In this document: in pieces, positions 16,773 to 25,536 of the stretch
How positions within the stretch are numbered: the stretch's first letter is position 1
Layout: each line of letters starts with the position of its first letter
Assembly (NCBI GenBank): GCA_020435965.1
Contig: JAGQYS010000017.1
Span: forward strand, 82,795 to 146,794
Source: Flavobacteriaceae bacterium
Lineage (GTDB): Bacteria; Bacteroidota; Bacteroidia; Flavobacteriales; Flavobacteriaceae
Direction of reading: 5' to 3'
Length of the DNA: 64,000 bases
Program-made: the position numbers and the translations under genes
Notes under the pieces: generated by a model
The model's input: the letters and a program-made list of their open reading frames with translations, nothing else
Told to the model about the DNA's origin: nothing
The model's database searches: none

Positions 16773-17693
16773 ATTACTGTAAAACGAAAAAGCACCAGGA
16801 ACAATACTAATATCAATGTTTCCCGTTCCAATCAATTCACCATCTGCTTGTATAAAGGGTTTGGCTTCTGAATCAATAATAATTGACAATTCATTAACTT
16901 TATAAGTTTCAACTTTTGAATGCTCAATAATTTTACCGTTAAACAGTTTTGGCAAGTTTTGTATAATTTCTAGTTTGGTCAAATCTTTAGCTATCGAAAC
17001 ATCAAACAAACCATCATAAGGGTTTGGCGTTTTGGTTAACCTCATTCCTCCACCAGAATATTTACACAATCCAACTAAAACCATCAGCGATTTAGTTGTT
17101 ATTCTTGTATCATTCAAGATAATGGTTGCATCGAAATTTTTAAACGAAAACAATCCAACAACAGCACCAATTAAATAAGCCAAAGCACCAAGATATTTAT
17201 AAGCACCAACTTTACTCACCACAAAACCATCAAAACCTACACCAGCAAGATTATTAAAATAGATAGCATCTCGCTGCTCATCAATAAAAGTAATCTTACC
17301 TAAATCTTGCTGTTTAACATTGCCATTTTTAATTATAGAAATTGAATTTTTAATGTTTAGAGGAATACTGTGAGTTTTTATCCAATCATTTCCAGTTCCA
17401 ATAGGAATGATACCTATTTGAATAGTTGAGGGATTTACATGTTTTTGCGATTGGACACCATTAATAATATTGTGTAATGTACCATCGCCACCAACACAAA
17501 TTATTTTTATAAAGCCTTGTTTTATAGCATTTTGAATTAATTCTTTACTGTGATTTGCATATTCCGTAAAGGCAAAATCGAAGTCAAATGCATTGGATTC
17601 AAGCTCAGCCTTAATTTTTGGCCATTTACGTTTACTAGAACCATTTCCAGAAGTTGGATTAACAATGACGAACCAACGATTTGAAGTTGCCAT
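16770..17693 (-). CDS. Diacylglycerol/lipid kinase family protein (YegS/BmrU-like)
   Basis: A 307-residue cytosolic or membrane-associated kinase. The glycine-rich catalytic motif GGDGTLHN is at 68-75. The N-terminal NPTSGNGSSKRKW is the nucleotide-binding segment of the DAGK catalytic domain, and GIIPIGTGNDWIKT (PIGTGND) follows as expected. The C-terminal beta-domain has QADGE. It would phosphorylate a lipid such as diacylglycerol or a sphingolipid base, the latter being plausible in Bacteroidota but not shown. It lies directly downstream of holB on the same strand (stop and start share a base), so it is co-transcribed. Confidence 0.9.
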   Translation of the reverse strand: MATSNRWFVIVNPTSGNGSSKRKWPKIKAELESNAFDFDFAFTEYANHSKELIQNAIKQGFIKIICVGGDGTLHNIINGVQSQKHVNPSTIQIGIIPIGTGNDWIKTHSIPLNIKNSISIIKNGNVKQQDLGKITFIDEQRDAIYFNNLAGVGFDGFVVSKVGAYKYLGALAYLIGAVVGLFSFKNFDATIILNDTRITTKSLMVLVGLCKYSGGGMRLTKTPNPYDGLFDVSIAKDLTKLEIIQNLPKLFNGKIIEHSKVETYKVNELSIIIDSEAKPFIQADGELIGTGNIDISIVPGAFSFYSN

Positions 17694-18835
17694 TAAGCAG
17701 ATTTTTTATGAAGCAAACGTGTTAGTTTTATGGATAAGTCTGTCAGGATAATTTTAGAATTTCCATTACGCTCAATATGATAAATGGCATCTTGAATTTC
17801 GTCACTTATTTCCAAGACATTGCTTTCATGAACAAAAGGCGCAAATTTTTCTAACTTAAAATTCTCAGATTTTGGCTCCATAAAAACAAGTTCATTGGCA
17901 TTGTAATTCAATAACATAGCCTGACGGAAAAAATCCAAACAAAAATTTAAAAACTGTTTTTGGGTTTCACGACCAGTTTTAGCAATTTCTTCGCTCCATG
18001 AAATCAAATCATGAATTGCCGCTTTGTTGCCTTTAGCCTTAAAAGCACTTCTTATCCAGAACACAAACCATTCTTCAAACTGTGTATCTTCACTATCGTG
18101 ATACACCAAATCGCAAGCCTTATTATAGTTTCCGTTAGCTTGATGTGCAATTTTAGTTGCATCAGCTTCAGGAATTTGGTAGCTTTTAATCAACGCATCT
18201 TTAATTACCTCCTCTGACAAAGGTGGAAAATGCAATAACTGACATCTTGATTTTATGGTAGATATGATTTGTTCTTCATCTTCAGCAATAAGAATGAAAA
18301 TGGTTTTATTTGGTGGCTCTTCAATGAGTTTCAATAATTTGTTCGCACAAGCTGTATTCATTTTTTCAACCATCCAAATAATCATCACCTTATAACCACC
18401 TTCATAAGCTTTGAGAGATAAAGATTTGGAAATGTCTTGCGCTTCATCAACTCCAATTTGACCTTGCTTGTTATCAATACCAAGTTGTTTGTACCAATCA
18501 AAAAGATTGCCATAAGGTTGCTCTTTTAACATCGTTCTCCAATCTTCCAGAAATAGTTTTGAAACAGGATGGCTTTTTACTTTATCTGTTCCAGCAACAG
18601 GATATGCAAAATGTAAATCAGGATGAGACAAGTGCTCAAATTTCAGATTGCAAGCAGATTCGTTGACCTTGTTATTTCCACAAATAACATGTTGTGCATA
18701 AGCAATAGCCATTGGTAAGGTACCTGAACCTTCAGGACCAACAAACAATTGTGCATGCGGAATACGACCATTATTGGCACTCGTAGTAAGATGGCTTTTA
18801 AGGTGTTCTTGACCTAAAACGTCTGTAAATTGCAT
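17693..18835 (-). CDS. holB: DNA polymerase III delta' subunit (clamp-loader component)
   Basis: A 380-residue AAA+ protein of the replication clamp loader. The start is taken at the ATG at 18835 ([16 protein letters not shown]). A TTG-initiated extension to 18865 adds only ten residues that do not fit the family. The Walker A site is degenerate ([12 protein letters not shown], Thr instead of Lys), as in delta' subunits that do not hydrolyse ATP. The sensor/SRC motif [11 protein letters not shown] is intact. The C-terminal helical collar domain follows. Confidence 0.88.
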   Translation of the reverse strand: MQFTDVLGQEHLKSHLTTSANNGRIPHAQLFVGPEGSGTLPMAIAYAQHVICGNNKVNESACNLKFEHLSHPDLHFAYPVAGTDKVKSHPVSKLFLEDWRTMLKEQPYGNLFDWYKQLGIDNKQGQIGVDEAQDISKSLSLKAYEGGYKVMIIWMVEKMNTACANKLLKLIEEPPNKTIFILIAEDEEQIISTIKSRCQLLHFPPLSEEVIKDALIKSYQIPEADATKIAHQANGNYNKACDLVYHDSEDTQFEEWFVFWIRSAFKAKGNKAAIHDLISWSEEIAKTGRETQKQFLNFCLDFFRQAMLLNYNANELVFMEPKSENFKLEKFAPFVHESNVLEISDEIQDAIYHIERNGNSKIILTDLSIKLTRLLHKKSA

Positions 18836-18839
18836 AAAA

Positions 18840-18847
18840 CAAACGTA
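18840..18847 (-). promoter_or_regulatory. Possible -7 element for holB
   Basis: The minus-strand octamer TACGTTTG matches TAnnTTTG but ends only 4 bases before the holB ATG. It would give an almost leaderless mRNA or is a chance match. Confidence 0.3.
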
Positions 18848-18929
18848 CTTAATTTTTTCACCCAAAAAAAGCGATATGAGTTAAAAAGAATCAAAAAGGA
18901 AACAAGCTCAAATTTTACAAGTAATAATT

Positions 18930-18937
18930 TATATTTG
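18930..18937 (+). promoter_or_regulatory. -7 element for pgk
   Basis: TATATTTG matches TAnnTTTG, 18 bases upstream of the chosen pgk ATG. It supports that start over the longer reading frame. Confidence 0.5.
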
Positions 18938-18955
18938 TCAACTAAAATTACTTTG

Positions 18956-20143
18956 ATGAAGACGATAAACGATTTTAATTTTGAAAACAAGAAAGCTTTA
19001 ATTCGTGTAGATTTTAATGTACCATTAAATGACGCCTTTGAAGTTACAGATGCCACACGTATTTATTCGGCTAAACCAACCATTATTAAAATTTTGGAAG
19101 ATGGAGGAAGCTGTATTTTAATGTCACATTTAGGACGACCAAAAGGAAAGCAAGATGAGTTTTCATTAAAGCACATTGCAAAAGAAGTTGAAGATGTTTT
19201 AGGTGTTGAAGTATTGTTTGCTAACGATTGTATTGGAGATGAAGCCGAAAAGGCCGCTCAAGAACTAAAGCCTGGTCAAATATTGCTTTTAGAAAACCTT
19301 CGTTTTCATCAGGAAGAAGAACAAGGCGATGTTAAATTTGCCGAACAACTTTCTCGCTTAGGTGATATTTATGTAAACGATGCTTTTGGTACAGCGCATC
19401 GTGCGCATGCATCGACAACTATTGTAGCACAGTTTTTTATGGGCAAAAAATGTTTTGGAGCATTGTTAGCCCAAGAAATTGAGAGTATTGATAAAGTTAT
19501 GCAAACTGGCGAAAAACCAGTAACAGCAATACTTGGTGGTGCAAAAGTATCATCAAAAATCACAATTATTGATAACATACTTGATAAAATTGACCATTTG
19601 ATTATTGGTGGAGGAATGACTTTTACCTTTATTAAAGCACAAGGAGGTAAAATAGGTAATTCATTAGTTGAAGATGATAAGTTAGAATTGGCAAATGAAA
19701 TTTTAAAGAAAGCAAAAGCCAAGAATGTTCAAGTACACCTTCCTTTAGATGTTATCATTGCAGATGCATTTAGCAATGATGCGCATACCAATACATGCAA
19801 AATTGACGAGATTCCTGATGGTTGGATGGGACTAGATGTTGGCCCAAATACAGAAGCCATGTTCTCAGATGTTGTTTCTGCCTCTAAAACCATTTTATGG
19901 AACGGACCTCTAGGTGTTTTTGAAATGCCAAATTTTTCAAAAGGAACAATTGCTCTTGGTTATGCTATTGAAAACGCGACAAAAGAAGGAGCATTTTCGT
20001 TAGTTGGAGGAGGCGATTCAGTTGCTGCTGTAAAACAATTTGGATTTGAAGACAAAGTAAGCTATGTTAGTACAGGAGGAGGCGCTATGTTAGAAAGCTT
20101 AGAAGGAAAAACATTACCAGGAATTGCAGCCATATTAAATTAG
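18956..20143 (+). CDS. pgk: Phosphoglycerate kinase
   Basis: Glycolytic enzyme moving phosphate between 1,3-bisphosphoglycerate and ADP. The start is the ATG at 18956 ([20 protein letters not shown]). The frame is open further up to 18830, but the extra 42 residues are low-quality and overlap the holB start and the -7 element. The 395-residue product has the PGK signature RVDFNVPL, the substrate loop SHLGRPKG, the hinge region and C-terminal GPLGVFEM and GGGDSVAAV. Length is standard. Confidence 0.97.
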   Translation: MKTINDFNFENKKALIRVDFNVPLNDAFEVTDATRIYSAKPTIIKILEDGGSCILMSHLGRPKGKQDEFSLKHIAKEVEDVLGVEVLFANDCIGDEAEKAAQELKPGQILLLENLRFHQEEEQGDVKFAEQLSRLGDIYVNDAFGTAHRAHASTTIVAQFFMGKKCFGALLAQEIESIDKVMQTGEKPVTAILGGAKVSSKITIIDNILDKIDHLIIGGGMTFTFIKAQGGKIGNSLVEDDKLELANEILKKAKAKNVQVHLPLDVIIADAFSNDAHTNTCKIDEIPDGWMGLDVGPNTEAMFSDVVSASKTILWNGPLGVFEMPNFSKGTIALGYAIENATKEGAFSLVGGGDSVAAVKQFGFEDKVSYVSTGGGAMLESLEGKTLPGIAAILN

Positions 20144-20171
20144 AATTGAAACAATAAATTTTCAATTCTAA
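20140..20171. terminator. 12-bp perfect hairpin at the pgk stop
   Basis: Arms 20140-20151 and 20160-20171 pair perfectly around an 8-nt loop. The pgk stop lies in the left arm. There is no T tract, so it may stabilise the mRNA 3' end rather than terminate. Confidence 0.6.
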
Positions 20172-20214
20172 CTAAAAAATACGATTTTAGCATCAAATCC
20201 GTTCTACAGAACCA

Positions 20215-21780
20215 ATGATGACAACAATGACTTTACGATTATTTATTATTGCTCTTTTGGTTTCAACAACGTTAGGTTTTGCTCAAACCAAAGACTCCAT
20301 TATAGCTAAAAGACAAATCATTAAGGACACGGTTATTGATGGTCAATCACAAGTAAAAAAAGAAATTGCTCCAGTTATAGATTCACTTTCAAAAATCAAT
20401 TTAGAAGACCATCAATTGGCTTCGGAAATTGACGAAAAATGGCTAGAAGAACTATACAGCACTTCGCTTTATGATACCATTTATAACAGCATCAGAGAGA
20501 TGGAGTATGATACTGTTTATTTTCCGGAATTACCCACAGACACTTTAAAAAGCAGACTTGAAAAACTTAACGCTAAAACACCGTTTAACATTGAATATAA
20601 TCCTTCATTGGAAAGTGTAATAAAAGGTTATTTAAAAAACAGAAAGAAACACTTAGAAACATTAATGGCTTTAAGCGAATATTATTTTCCAATGTTTGAA
20701 CGAGAATTAGATAACCATGATATTCCTTTGGAAGTAAAATATTTGGCTATTGTTGAATCTGCCTTAAAACCAAGAGCTAAGTCTAGAGTTGGAGCAACAG
20801 GTTTGTGGCAATTTATGTTTGCTACAGGAAAAATGTATGGTTTAAATGTGAGCAGTTATGTAGACGAAAGAAGCGACCCAATAAAGTCAACCGAAGCAGC
20901 AAGTAAGTATTTAGCAAGTTTATATAAAATATTTGGGGATTGGGATTTAGCATTGGCTGCATACAATTCTGGACCTGGAAACGTATCCAAGGCGATTAGA
21001 AGGTCTGGAGGCTATCAAAATTATTGGAACATCAGGCACAATCTACCTCGTGAAACAGCAGGTTATTTACCAGCTTTTTTGGCTACTATGTATATTTTTG
21101 AATATGCTAAAGAGCATGGTTTTAATCCTAAAAAGCCAGAATTAACATACATACAAACAGACACCATAAGGGTTAGGGAAATGATATCATTAGATCAAGT
21201 ATCTGAACTTTTAGAAGTTCCAATAGAGGAATTACAATTTTTAAACCCTTCTTATAAATTAGACATCATTCCGCATATAAAAGGTGAAAATTACACCTTA
21301 CGCTTACCAAGAGAAAAAATAGGCTTATTTGTATCAAACGAAGATAGTATCTATAAATACGTTAGGGCAGAATTTGCAAAACGCGAAAAACCACTACCTC
21401 AATTCTTTGACAATGACACAAAGGTTACCTATCGTGTAAAATCAGGTGATTATTTAGGTAAAATAGCAAGGCAATATGGAGTAAGAGTAAGCCAGATTAA
21501 ACAGTGGAATGGACTTAGAAGCAATAATTTACGCATAGGACAGAGACTAACCATTTACCCAAGAAAACCAGGATTTCAAACTTCCTTGTCTTCAAACAAA
21601 TCAACATCATCAAACACAATTGATCCAAATACTAAAACCTATAAAGTTCAAAAAGGAGATTCACTTTGGAGCATATCACAAAAATTCCCGGGAGTTTCAG
21701 TACAAAACATAAGAGAATGGAACAATATTAGTGGATCTAATTTAAAAATTGGTATGACTCTTGTGGTGTCAAAGCAATAA
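20215..21780 (+). CDS. Membrane-bound/periplasmic lytic transglycosylase with two LysM domains (MltD-like)
   Basis: Cleaves the glycan strands of peptidoglycan. A 521-residue protein with a signal peptide (ends about residue 23, LGFAQ). The SLT domain has its catalytic Glu181 in VESALKPRAKSRVGATGLWQ, and AAYNSGPGNV and the Tyr-rich ETAGYLPAFLATMYI follow, as in MltD. Two LysM peptidoglycan-binding domains lie at about 403-448 and 472-521. The chosen start is the first of several near ATGs (20215, 20218, 20227). Twenty bases downstream comes a DUF4837 lipoprotein gene, probably co-transcribed. Confidence 0.93.
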   Translation: MMTTMTLRLFIIALLVSTTLGFAQTKDSIIAKRQIIKDTVIDGQSQVKKEIAPVIDSLSKINLEDHQLASEIDEKWLEELYSTSLYDTIYNSIREMEYDTVYFPELPTDTLKSRLEKLNAKTPFNIEYNPSLESVIKGYLKNRKKHLETLMALSEYYFPMFERELDNHDIPLEVKYLAIVESALKPRAKSRVGATGLWQFMFATGKMYGLNVSSYVDERSDPIKSTEAASKYLASLYKIFGDWDLALAAYNSGPGNVSKAIRRSGGYQNYWNIRHNLPRETAGYLPAFLATMYIFEYAKEHGFNPKKPELTYIQTDTIRVREMISLDQVSELLEVPIEELQFLNPSYKLDIIPHIKGENYTLRLPREKIGLFVSNEDSIYKYVRAEFAKREKPLPQFFDNDTKVTYRVKSGDYLGKIARQYGVRVSQIKQWNGLRSNNLRIGQRLTIYPRKPGFQTSLSSNKSTSSNTIDPNTKTYKVQKGDSLWSISQKFPGVSVQNIREWNNISGSNLKIGMTLVVSKQ

Positions 21781-21798
21781 TCGACTAAACAAAAAACA

Positions 21799-22767
21799 AT
21801 GAATAAAATTTTAGTTTTAGCAATCAGTGTCATGACATTTATAGGTTGCCAATCAAACAACAACGTTTCACTTTCACCATCATCAGGCAATATTAATAAT
21901 CTTTCGGTTGTAGTAGACAATGATCTTTGGGAAGGCAGTGTAGGAGAGAGTATTAGAAATGTTATTGGCTCTCCACTTTACGGATTGCCACAAGACGAAC
22001 CGTTATTTACCATGAGGCAAATGCCAACAGTTGTGTTTTCTGATTTTGCCAGAAAAAATAGAACAGTTTTAAAAATAGAAAAAGGAAAAGAAGCTGACAC
22101 CAAATTTTATGAAGACACCTATGCTAAACCACAAAAAATGGTTGTGGTTAGTGGGCAAACCAATCAAGAAATCATTAATGAAATTGAAACAAATGCCAAT
22201 AAAATAATTTCAATCTTTAAATCAGAGGAGATTAAAGAAAAGCAGCGTAGAATCTCTAAATCACTTCACAAAATCAATAATATTGAGTCTGTGTTAGGTT
22301 TAACATTAGATTTTCCTTCTGCATATAGAGTAGCCACAGAAACTGATAATTTTTTCTGGTTAAGACGAGATATAAAAACAGGAACTTTAAATATACTACT
22401 ATACGAAGTACCATTAAGCGAAATTAGCGACAACGATCAAGCCATAAATGATGTCATAAAAATGCGTGACTCTATTGGCAAGTTGTATGTTCCAGGACCA
22501 CTTGACGGAACATATATGATTACAGAAGAAGCATACACACCTTTTTTAAGCAACACGATTATAGATAACAAACCAACATATGAAACAAGAAGCACTTGGG
22601 AAGTTAAAGATGCTTATATGGCAGGGCCTTTTTTAAACTACGCTATTAAAGATGAAATTAACCAACGTTATGTTATTTTTGAAGGTTTTGCTTTTGCACC
22701 TTCGGTAGAAAAACGAGATTATATGTTTGAGTTTGAGGCCATTGCCAAATCAATAAAAATAAAGTAA
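21799..22767 (+). CDS. DUF4837-family lipoprotein
   Basis: A 322-residue protein with lipobox FIGC near residue 17, then a low-complexity Asn/Ser spacer and a globular domain with the features of DUF4837 (NDLWEGSVGESIRNVIG; LDFPSAYRVA; FFWLRRD; LNILLYEVPL). The family is restricted mainly to Bacteroidota and its function is unknown. It probably sits in the periplasmic leaflet of a membrane. It follows the lytic transglycosylase by 18 bases, hinting at a cell-wall role (inference). A strong terminator closes the unit. Confidence 0.85.
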   Translation: MNKILVLAISVMTFIGCQSNNNVSLSPSSGNINNLSVVVDNDLWEGSVGESIRNVIGSPLYGLPQDEPLFTMRQMPTVVFSDFARKNRTVLKIEKGKEADTKFYEDTYAKPQKMVVVSGQTNQEIINEIETNANKIISIFKSEEIKEKQRRISKSLHKINNIESVLGLTLDFPSAYRVATETDNFFWLRRDIKTGTLNILLYEVPLSEISDNDQAINDVIKMRDSIGKLYVPGPLDGTYMITEEAYTPFLSNTIIDNKPTYETRSTWEVKDAYMAGPFLNYAIKDEINQRYVIFEGFAFAPSVEKRDYMFEFEAIAKSIKIK

Positions 22768-22770
22768 ACA

Positions 22771-22800
22771 AAAAAGCCATCTGTTTAAAGATGGCTTTTT
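22771..22800. terminator. Bidirectional terminator between DUF4837 gene and tatA
   Basis: Perfect 11-bp stem (22771-22781 with 22790-22800), 8-nt loop, A and T runs on the two sides. Confidence 0.9.
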
Positions 22801-22821
22801 AAATATTTTTAAAAATAGTAG

Positions 22822-23007
22822 CTATTCGCTTTTATCCTTTTTTGGCTCAGTATCTTCTTTGCTAGCGTCTTTAAATTCTTTGATGCCGCTTCCAAGACCT
22901 CTCATTAATTCAGGGATTTTCTTTCCACCAAATAATAATAAAACTACCACAACAATTAATATAATCTGTGGCGCTCCAATTGCTAAGGGTAACATATATA
23001 GACTCAT
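22822..23007 (-). CDS. tatA: Twin-arginine translocase subunit TatA/E
   Basis: A 61-residue protein with a short N-terminal membrane helix (about 12-26, [16 protein letters not shown]). The hinge motif FGGKKIPEL follows, then an amphipathic helix [14 protein letters not shown] and a charged tail ending KKDKSE. This is the canonical TatA plan; TatA forms the pore for folded Tat substrates. No tatC is adjacent. A minus-strand TAnnTTTG element lies 19 bases upstream. Confidence 0.95.
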   Translation of the reverse strand: MSLYMLPLAIGAPQIILIVVVVLLLFGGKKIPELMRGLGSGIKEFKDASKEDTEPKKDKSE

Positions 23008-23026
23008 CTTGTTTTGATTTAAAAAA

Positions 23027-23034
23027 CAAAGTTA
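23027..23034 (-). promoter_or_regulatory. -7 element for tatA
   Basis: The minus-strand octamer TAACTTTG matches TAnnTTTG, 19 bases before the tatA ATG. Confidence 0.5.
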
Positions 23035-23106
23035 ATAATTAAAGTTTAAAAAAAACGTTTTAAGCAAACTTTAGCATAATATAAAAAGTTAAATACTTAT
23101 TTTATT

Positions 23107-23114
23107 TAAATTTG
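23107..23114 (+). promoter_or_regulatory. Possible -7 element for the M23 peptidase gene
   Basis: TAAATTTG matches TAnnTTTG but ends 7 bases before the ATG at 23122, implying a very short leader. Confidence 0.35.
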
Positions 23115-23121
23115 TTTTTAA

Positions 23122-23991
23122 ATGACAGCAAAAAAGAAAGGTAAAAAAAGGCTAGCCAGAAAACTACTTCACAAGTACAGGCTCGTCATTTTAAATGAAG
23201 ACACGTTTGAAGAACGGTTCGCCATAAAACTAACTCGACTCAATGTGTTTGTTATTGTATCCTTACTTACCATTATGTTAATCATAGGAACAACAATGCT
23301 AATAGCTTACACACCTTTAAGAGAATATATTCCAGGCTATTCATCAACAGCCTTAAAAAAGAAAGCTACTGAGTTGAATTATAAAACAGATTCATTACAA
23401 CAAGTAATTATTGCTAACGAGAAATATTTAGAGTCAATAAAACGCGTATTAACAGGAGATATTAGCGCTGTTGAGATTAACAAAGACTCTATAATTAATG
23501 CTGCCGAACAAGACATAGATGCTGGAGATTTAATCCCTTCAGACGAAGATTTACGTTTACGCGAAAAAGTTGATAAAGAAGACAAATACAACCTTTTCGA
23601 ATCTGCTACCTCAAAAGTTAATTTTGTGTTATTTCCACCAGCAAACGGAGCAATAAGTGAAGGCTATAATGCTGAAGATAAGCACTTCGCCGTAGATATT
23701 GTTGTTGCAAAAGATACACCAATCAAAGCCACAGCAGACGGAACAGTAATATTGGCAGAATGGACCACACAAACAGGATACGTTATTATTATTGATCATG
23801 GAAATGGCTTAATTTCAGCCTACAAACACAATGCGTCTTTAACTAAAGCCCAAGGTGATTTAGTAAAATCTGGCGAGGTCATTGCTATTTCCGGAAATGC
23901 AGGAGAGCTTACAACAGGACCACATTTGCATTTTGAACTATGGAATGATGGCTACCCAATTGACCCAACAACTTTTATTGATTTTAATTAA
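23122..23991 (+). CDS. M23-family metallopeptidase (peptidoglycan endopeptidase-like)
   Basis: A 289-residue inner-membrane protein. A basic cytosolic N-terminus (KKKGKKRLARKLLHKYR) precedes one membrane helix (about 48-70). A coiled coil (about 80-115) and a C-terminal LytM domain follow. The zinc-site residues are visible: HFAVDIV (His188 and Asp192 of HxxxD) and GPHLHFELW (HxH at about 270-272). An active enzyme cutting peptidoglycan cross-links is likely. The next gene's ATG begins directly after the stop, so the two are transcribed together. Confidence 0.92.
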   Translation: MTAKKKGKKRLARKLLHKYRLVILNEDTFEERFAIKLTRLNVFVIVSLLTIMLIIGTTMLIAYTPLREYIPGYSSTALKKKATELNYKTDSLQQVIIANEKYLESIKRVLTGDISAVEINKDSIINAAEQDIDAGDLIPSDEDLRLREKVDKEDKYNLFESATSKVNFVLFPPANGAISEGYNAEDKHFAVDIVVAKDTPIKATADGTVILAEWTTQTGYVIIIDHGNGLISAYKHNASLTKAQGDLVKSGEVIAISGNAGELTTGPHLHFELWNDGYPIDPTTFIDFN

Positions 23992-25509
23992 ATGAAACTA
24001 CCCGAAATAACCTCAATAAAAGCGTTATTGGCAAAACCTTTCGCAAAACAAGTTAAAAGGAAAATGGACAAATGGCTATCAAAGCCTATTGAAACTCAAA
24101 ATAAAGTTTTTCAGAACCTAATAAGTGTTGGAGCAGGAACAGTTTTTGGGAAAGATCATGATTTTGTTAGCATCAAATCACATCAAGATTTTGTAAAACG
24201 AGTTCCAATAAGGGATTACGAAGCGCTAAAACCATATGTAGAAAAAGTAGTTGCTGGTCAAGAAAATATTCTTTGGAAAGGTAAGCCAATTTATTTTGCA
24301 AAAACCTCAGGAACAACGTCAGGAGTAAAGTACATTCCCATTACTGATGTTTCTATCAAGGCTCAAGTTGAAGCCTCAAGAAATGCTATTTTACTCTACC
24401 TTAATGAAACTGGCAAAACAGGGTTTGTAAATGGTAAGATGATTTTTTTACAAGGAAGCCCAGTTTTAACAAAAAAAAATGGGATAAAAGTTGGCAGACT
24501 TTCAGGCATTTCAGCACACTATGTGCCAAAATATCTTCAAAAAAACAGGCTGCCAAGCTGGGAAACCAACTGCATTGAAGATTGGGAAACAAAAGTAGAT
24601 GCTATTATTGATGAGACCTTAAATGAAGATATGACCATTATTGCAGGCATTCCATCTTGGGTTCAAATGTATTTTGAAAAAATAAACCAAAGAACTGGAA
24701 AACCCATTGGCGAAGTGTTTAAAAACTTCAACCTTTTTATTTATGGAGGTGTCAATTATGAACCTTACAGAACAAAATTTGAAAAATTGATAGGCAGAAA
24801 AGTTGATAGTATAGAGTTGTATCCAGCTAGCGAAGGATTTTTCGCATTTCAAGACAAGCAACATGAAAAAGGCATGCTTTTATTGCTTAACTCAGGAATT
24901 TTTTATGAGTTTGTTAAAGTCGATGAGTTTTTTAATGAAAACCCTAAACGAATTACCATAAAAGATGTTGAATTAGGCGTAAATTATGTGATGATTATCT
25001 CAACAAACGCAGGACTTTGGGCTTATAATGTTGGAGATACAGTAGAGTTCACTTCACTCAATCCACATAAAGTTATTGTAACAGGAAGAATTAAACACTT
25101 TATTTCAGCCTTTGGAGAACATGTTATAGGTAAAGAAGTTGAACAAGCCATGCAAGAAGCCACAAAAAAGTTTAATGTAAACATGACTGAATTTACAGTA
25201 GCTCCAAAGTTAAATCCAACAAATGGGCTTCCCTACCACGAATGGTTTATTGAGTTTGAAGCTAAACCCAAAAACATTGATAAAATTGAAGCTTTTATAG
25301 ATCAATCTATGCAAAATCAGAACACCTATTATTTTGATCTCATCAAAGGTAAAGTCCTTCAACCATTAAAAATTTCAGTAGTTGAAAAAAACGGGTTTAA
25401 TAAATACATGAGTACAATAGGTAAATTAGGAGGTCAAAACAAAGTACCACGATTGGCAAACGACAGAAAAATTGCCGATATTTTATCAAAGTATATTAAA
25501 GCGAATTAA
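23992..25509 (+). CDS. GH3-family acyl-adenylate/amide synthetase-like protein
   Basis: A 505-residue protein of the GH3 auxin-responsive family, in which plant members join amino acids to acyl acids through an adenylate. The phosphate-binding motif is KTSGTTSGVKYIPI (residues 101-114). The second motif region is YPASEGFFAFQ and the third is AYNVGDTVEFTS, with the C-terminal lobe after FGEHVIGKEVEQAM. Bacterial homologues have no settled function. It abuts the M23 peptidase gene with zero spacing. Whether it modifies a lipid, peptide or metabolite is open. Confidence 0.85.
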   Translation: MKLPEITSIKALLAKPFAKQVKRKMDKWLSKPIETQNKVFQNLISVGAGTVFGKDHDFVSIKSHQDFVKRVPIRDYEALKPYVEKVVAGQENILWKGKPIYFAKTSGTTSGVKYIPITDVSIKAQVEASRNAILLYLNETGKTGFVNGKMIFLQGSPVLTKKNGIKVGRLSGISAHYVPKYLQKNRLPSWETNCIEDWETKVDAIIDETLNEDMTIIAGIPSWVQMYFEKINQRTGKPIGEVFKNFNLFIYGGVNYEPYRTKFEKLIGRKVDSIELYPASEGFFAFQDKQHEKGMLLLLNSGIFYEFVKVDEFFNENPKRITIKDVELGVNYVMIISTNAGLWAYNVGDTVEFTSLNPHKVIVTGRIKHFISAFGEHVIGKEVEQAMQEATKKFNVNMTEFTVAPKLNPTNGLPYHEWFIEFEAKPKNIDKIEAFIDQSMQNQNTYYFDLIKGKVLQPLKISVVEKNGFNKYMSTIGKLGGQNKVPRLANDRKIADILSKYIKAN

Positions 25510-25527
25510 CCTATATTTGCAGGTTAA
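25506..25527. promoter_or_regulatory. Inverted repeat around the -7 element of the DUF6909 gene
   Basis: TTAACCT (25506-25512) and AGGTTAA (25521-25527) are perfect inverted repeats around ATATTTGC. The -7 element TATATTTG (25512-25519) lies between them. A repressor operator or an RNA hairpin at the transcript start are both possible. Confidence 0.5.
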
Positions 25528-25536
25528 ATATTATAA

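Noticed and set aside
18830..18955. N-terminal extension of pgk
   Set aside because: The extra residues overlap the holB start and the -7 element and do not fit the PGK family; ATG 18956 does.
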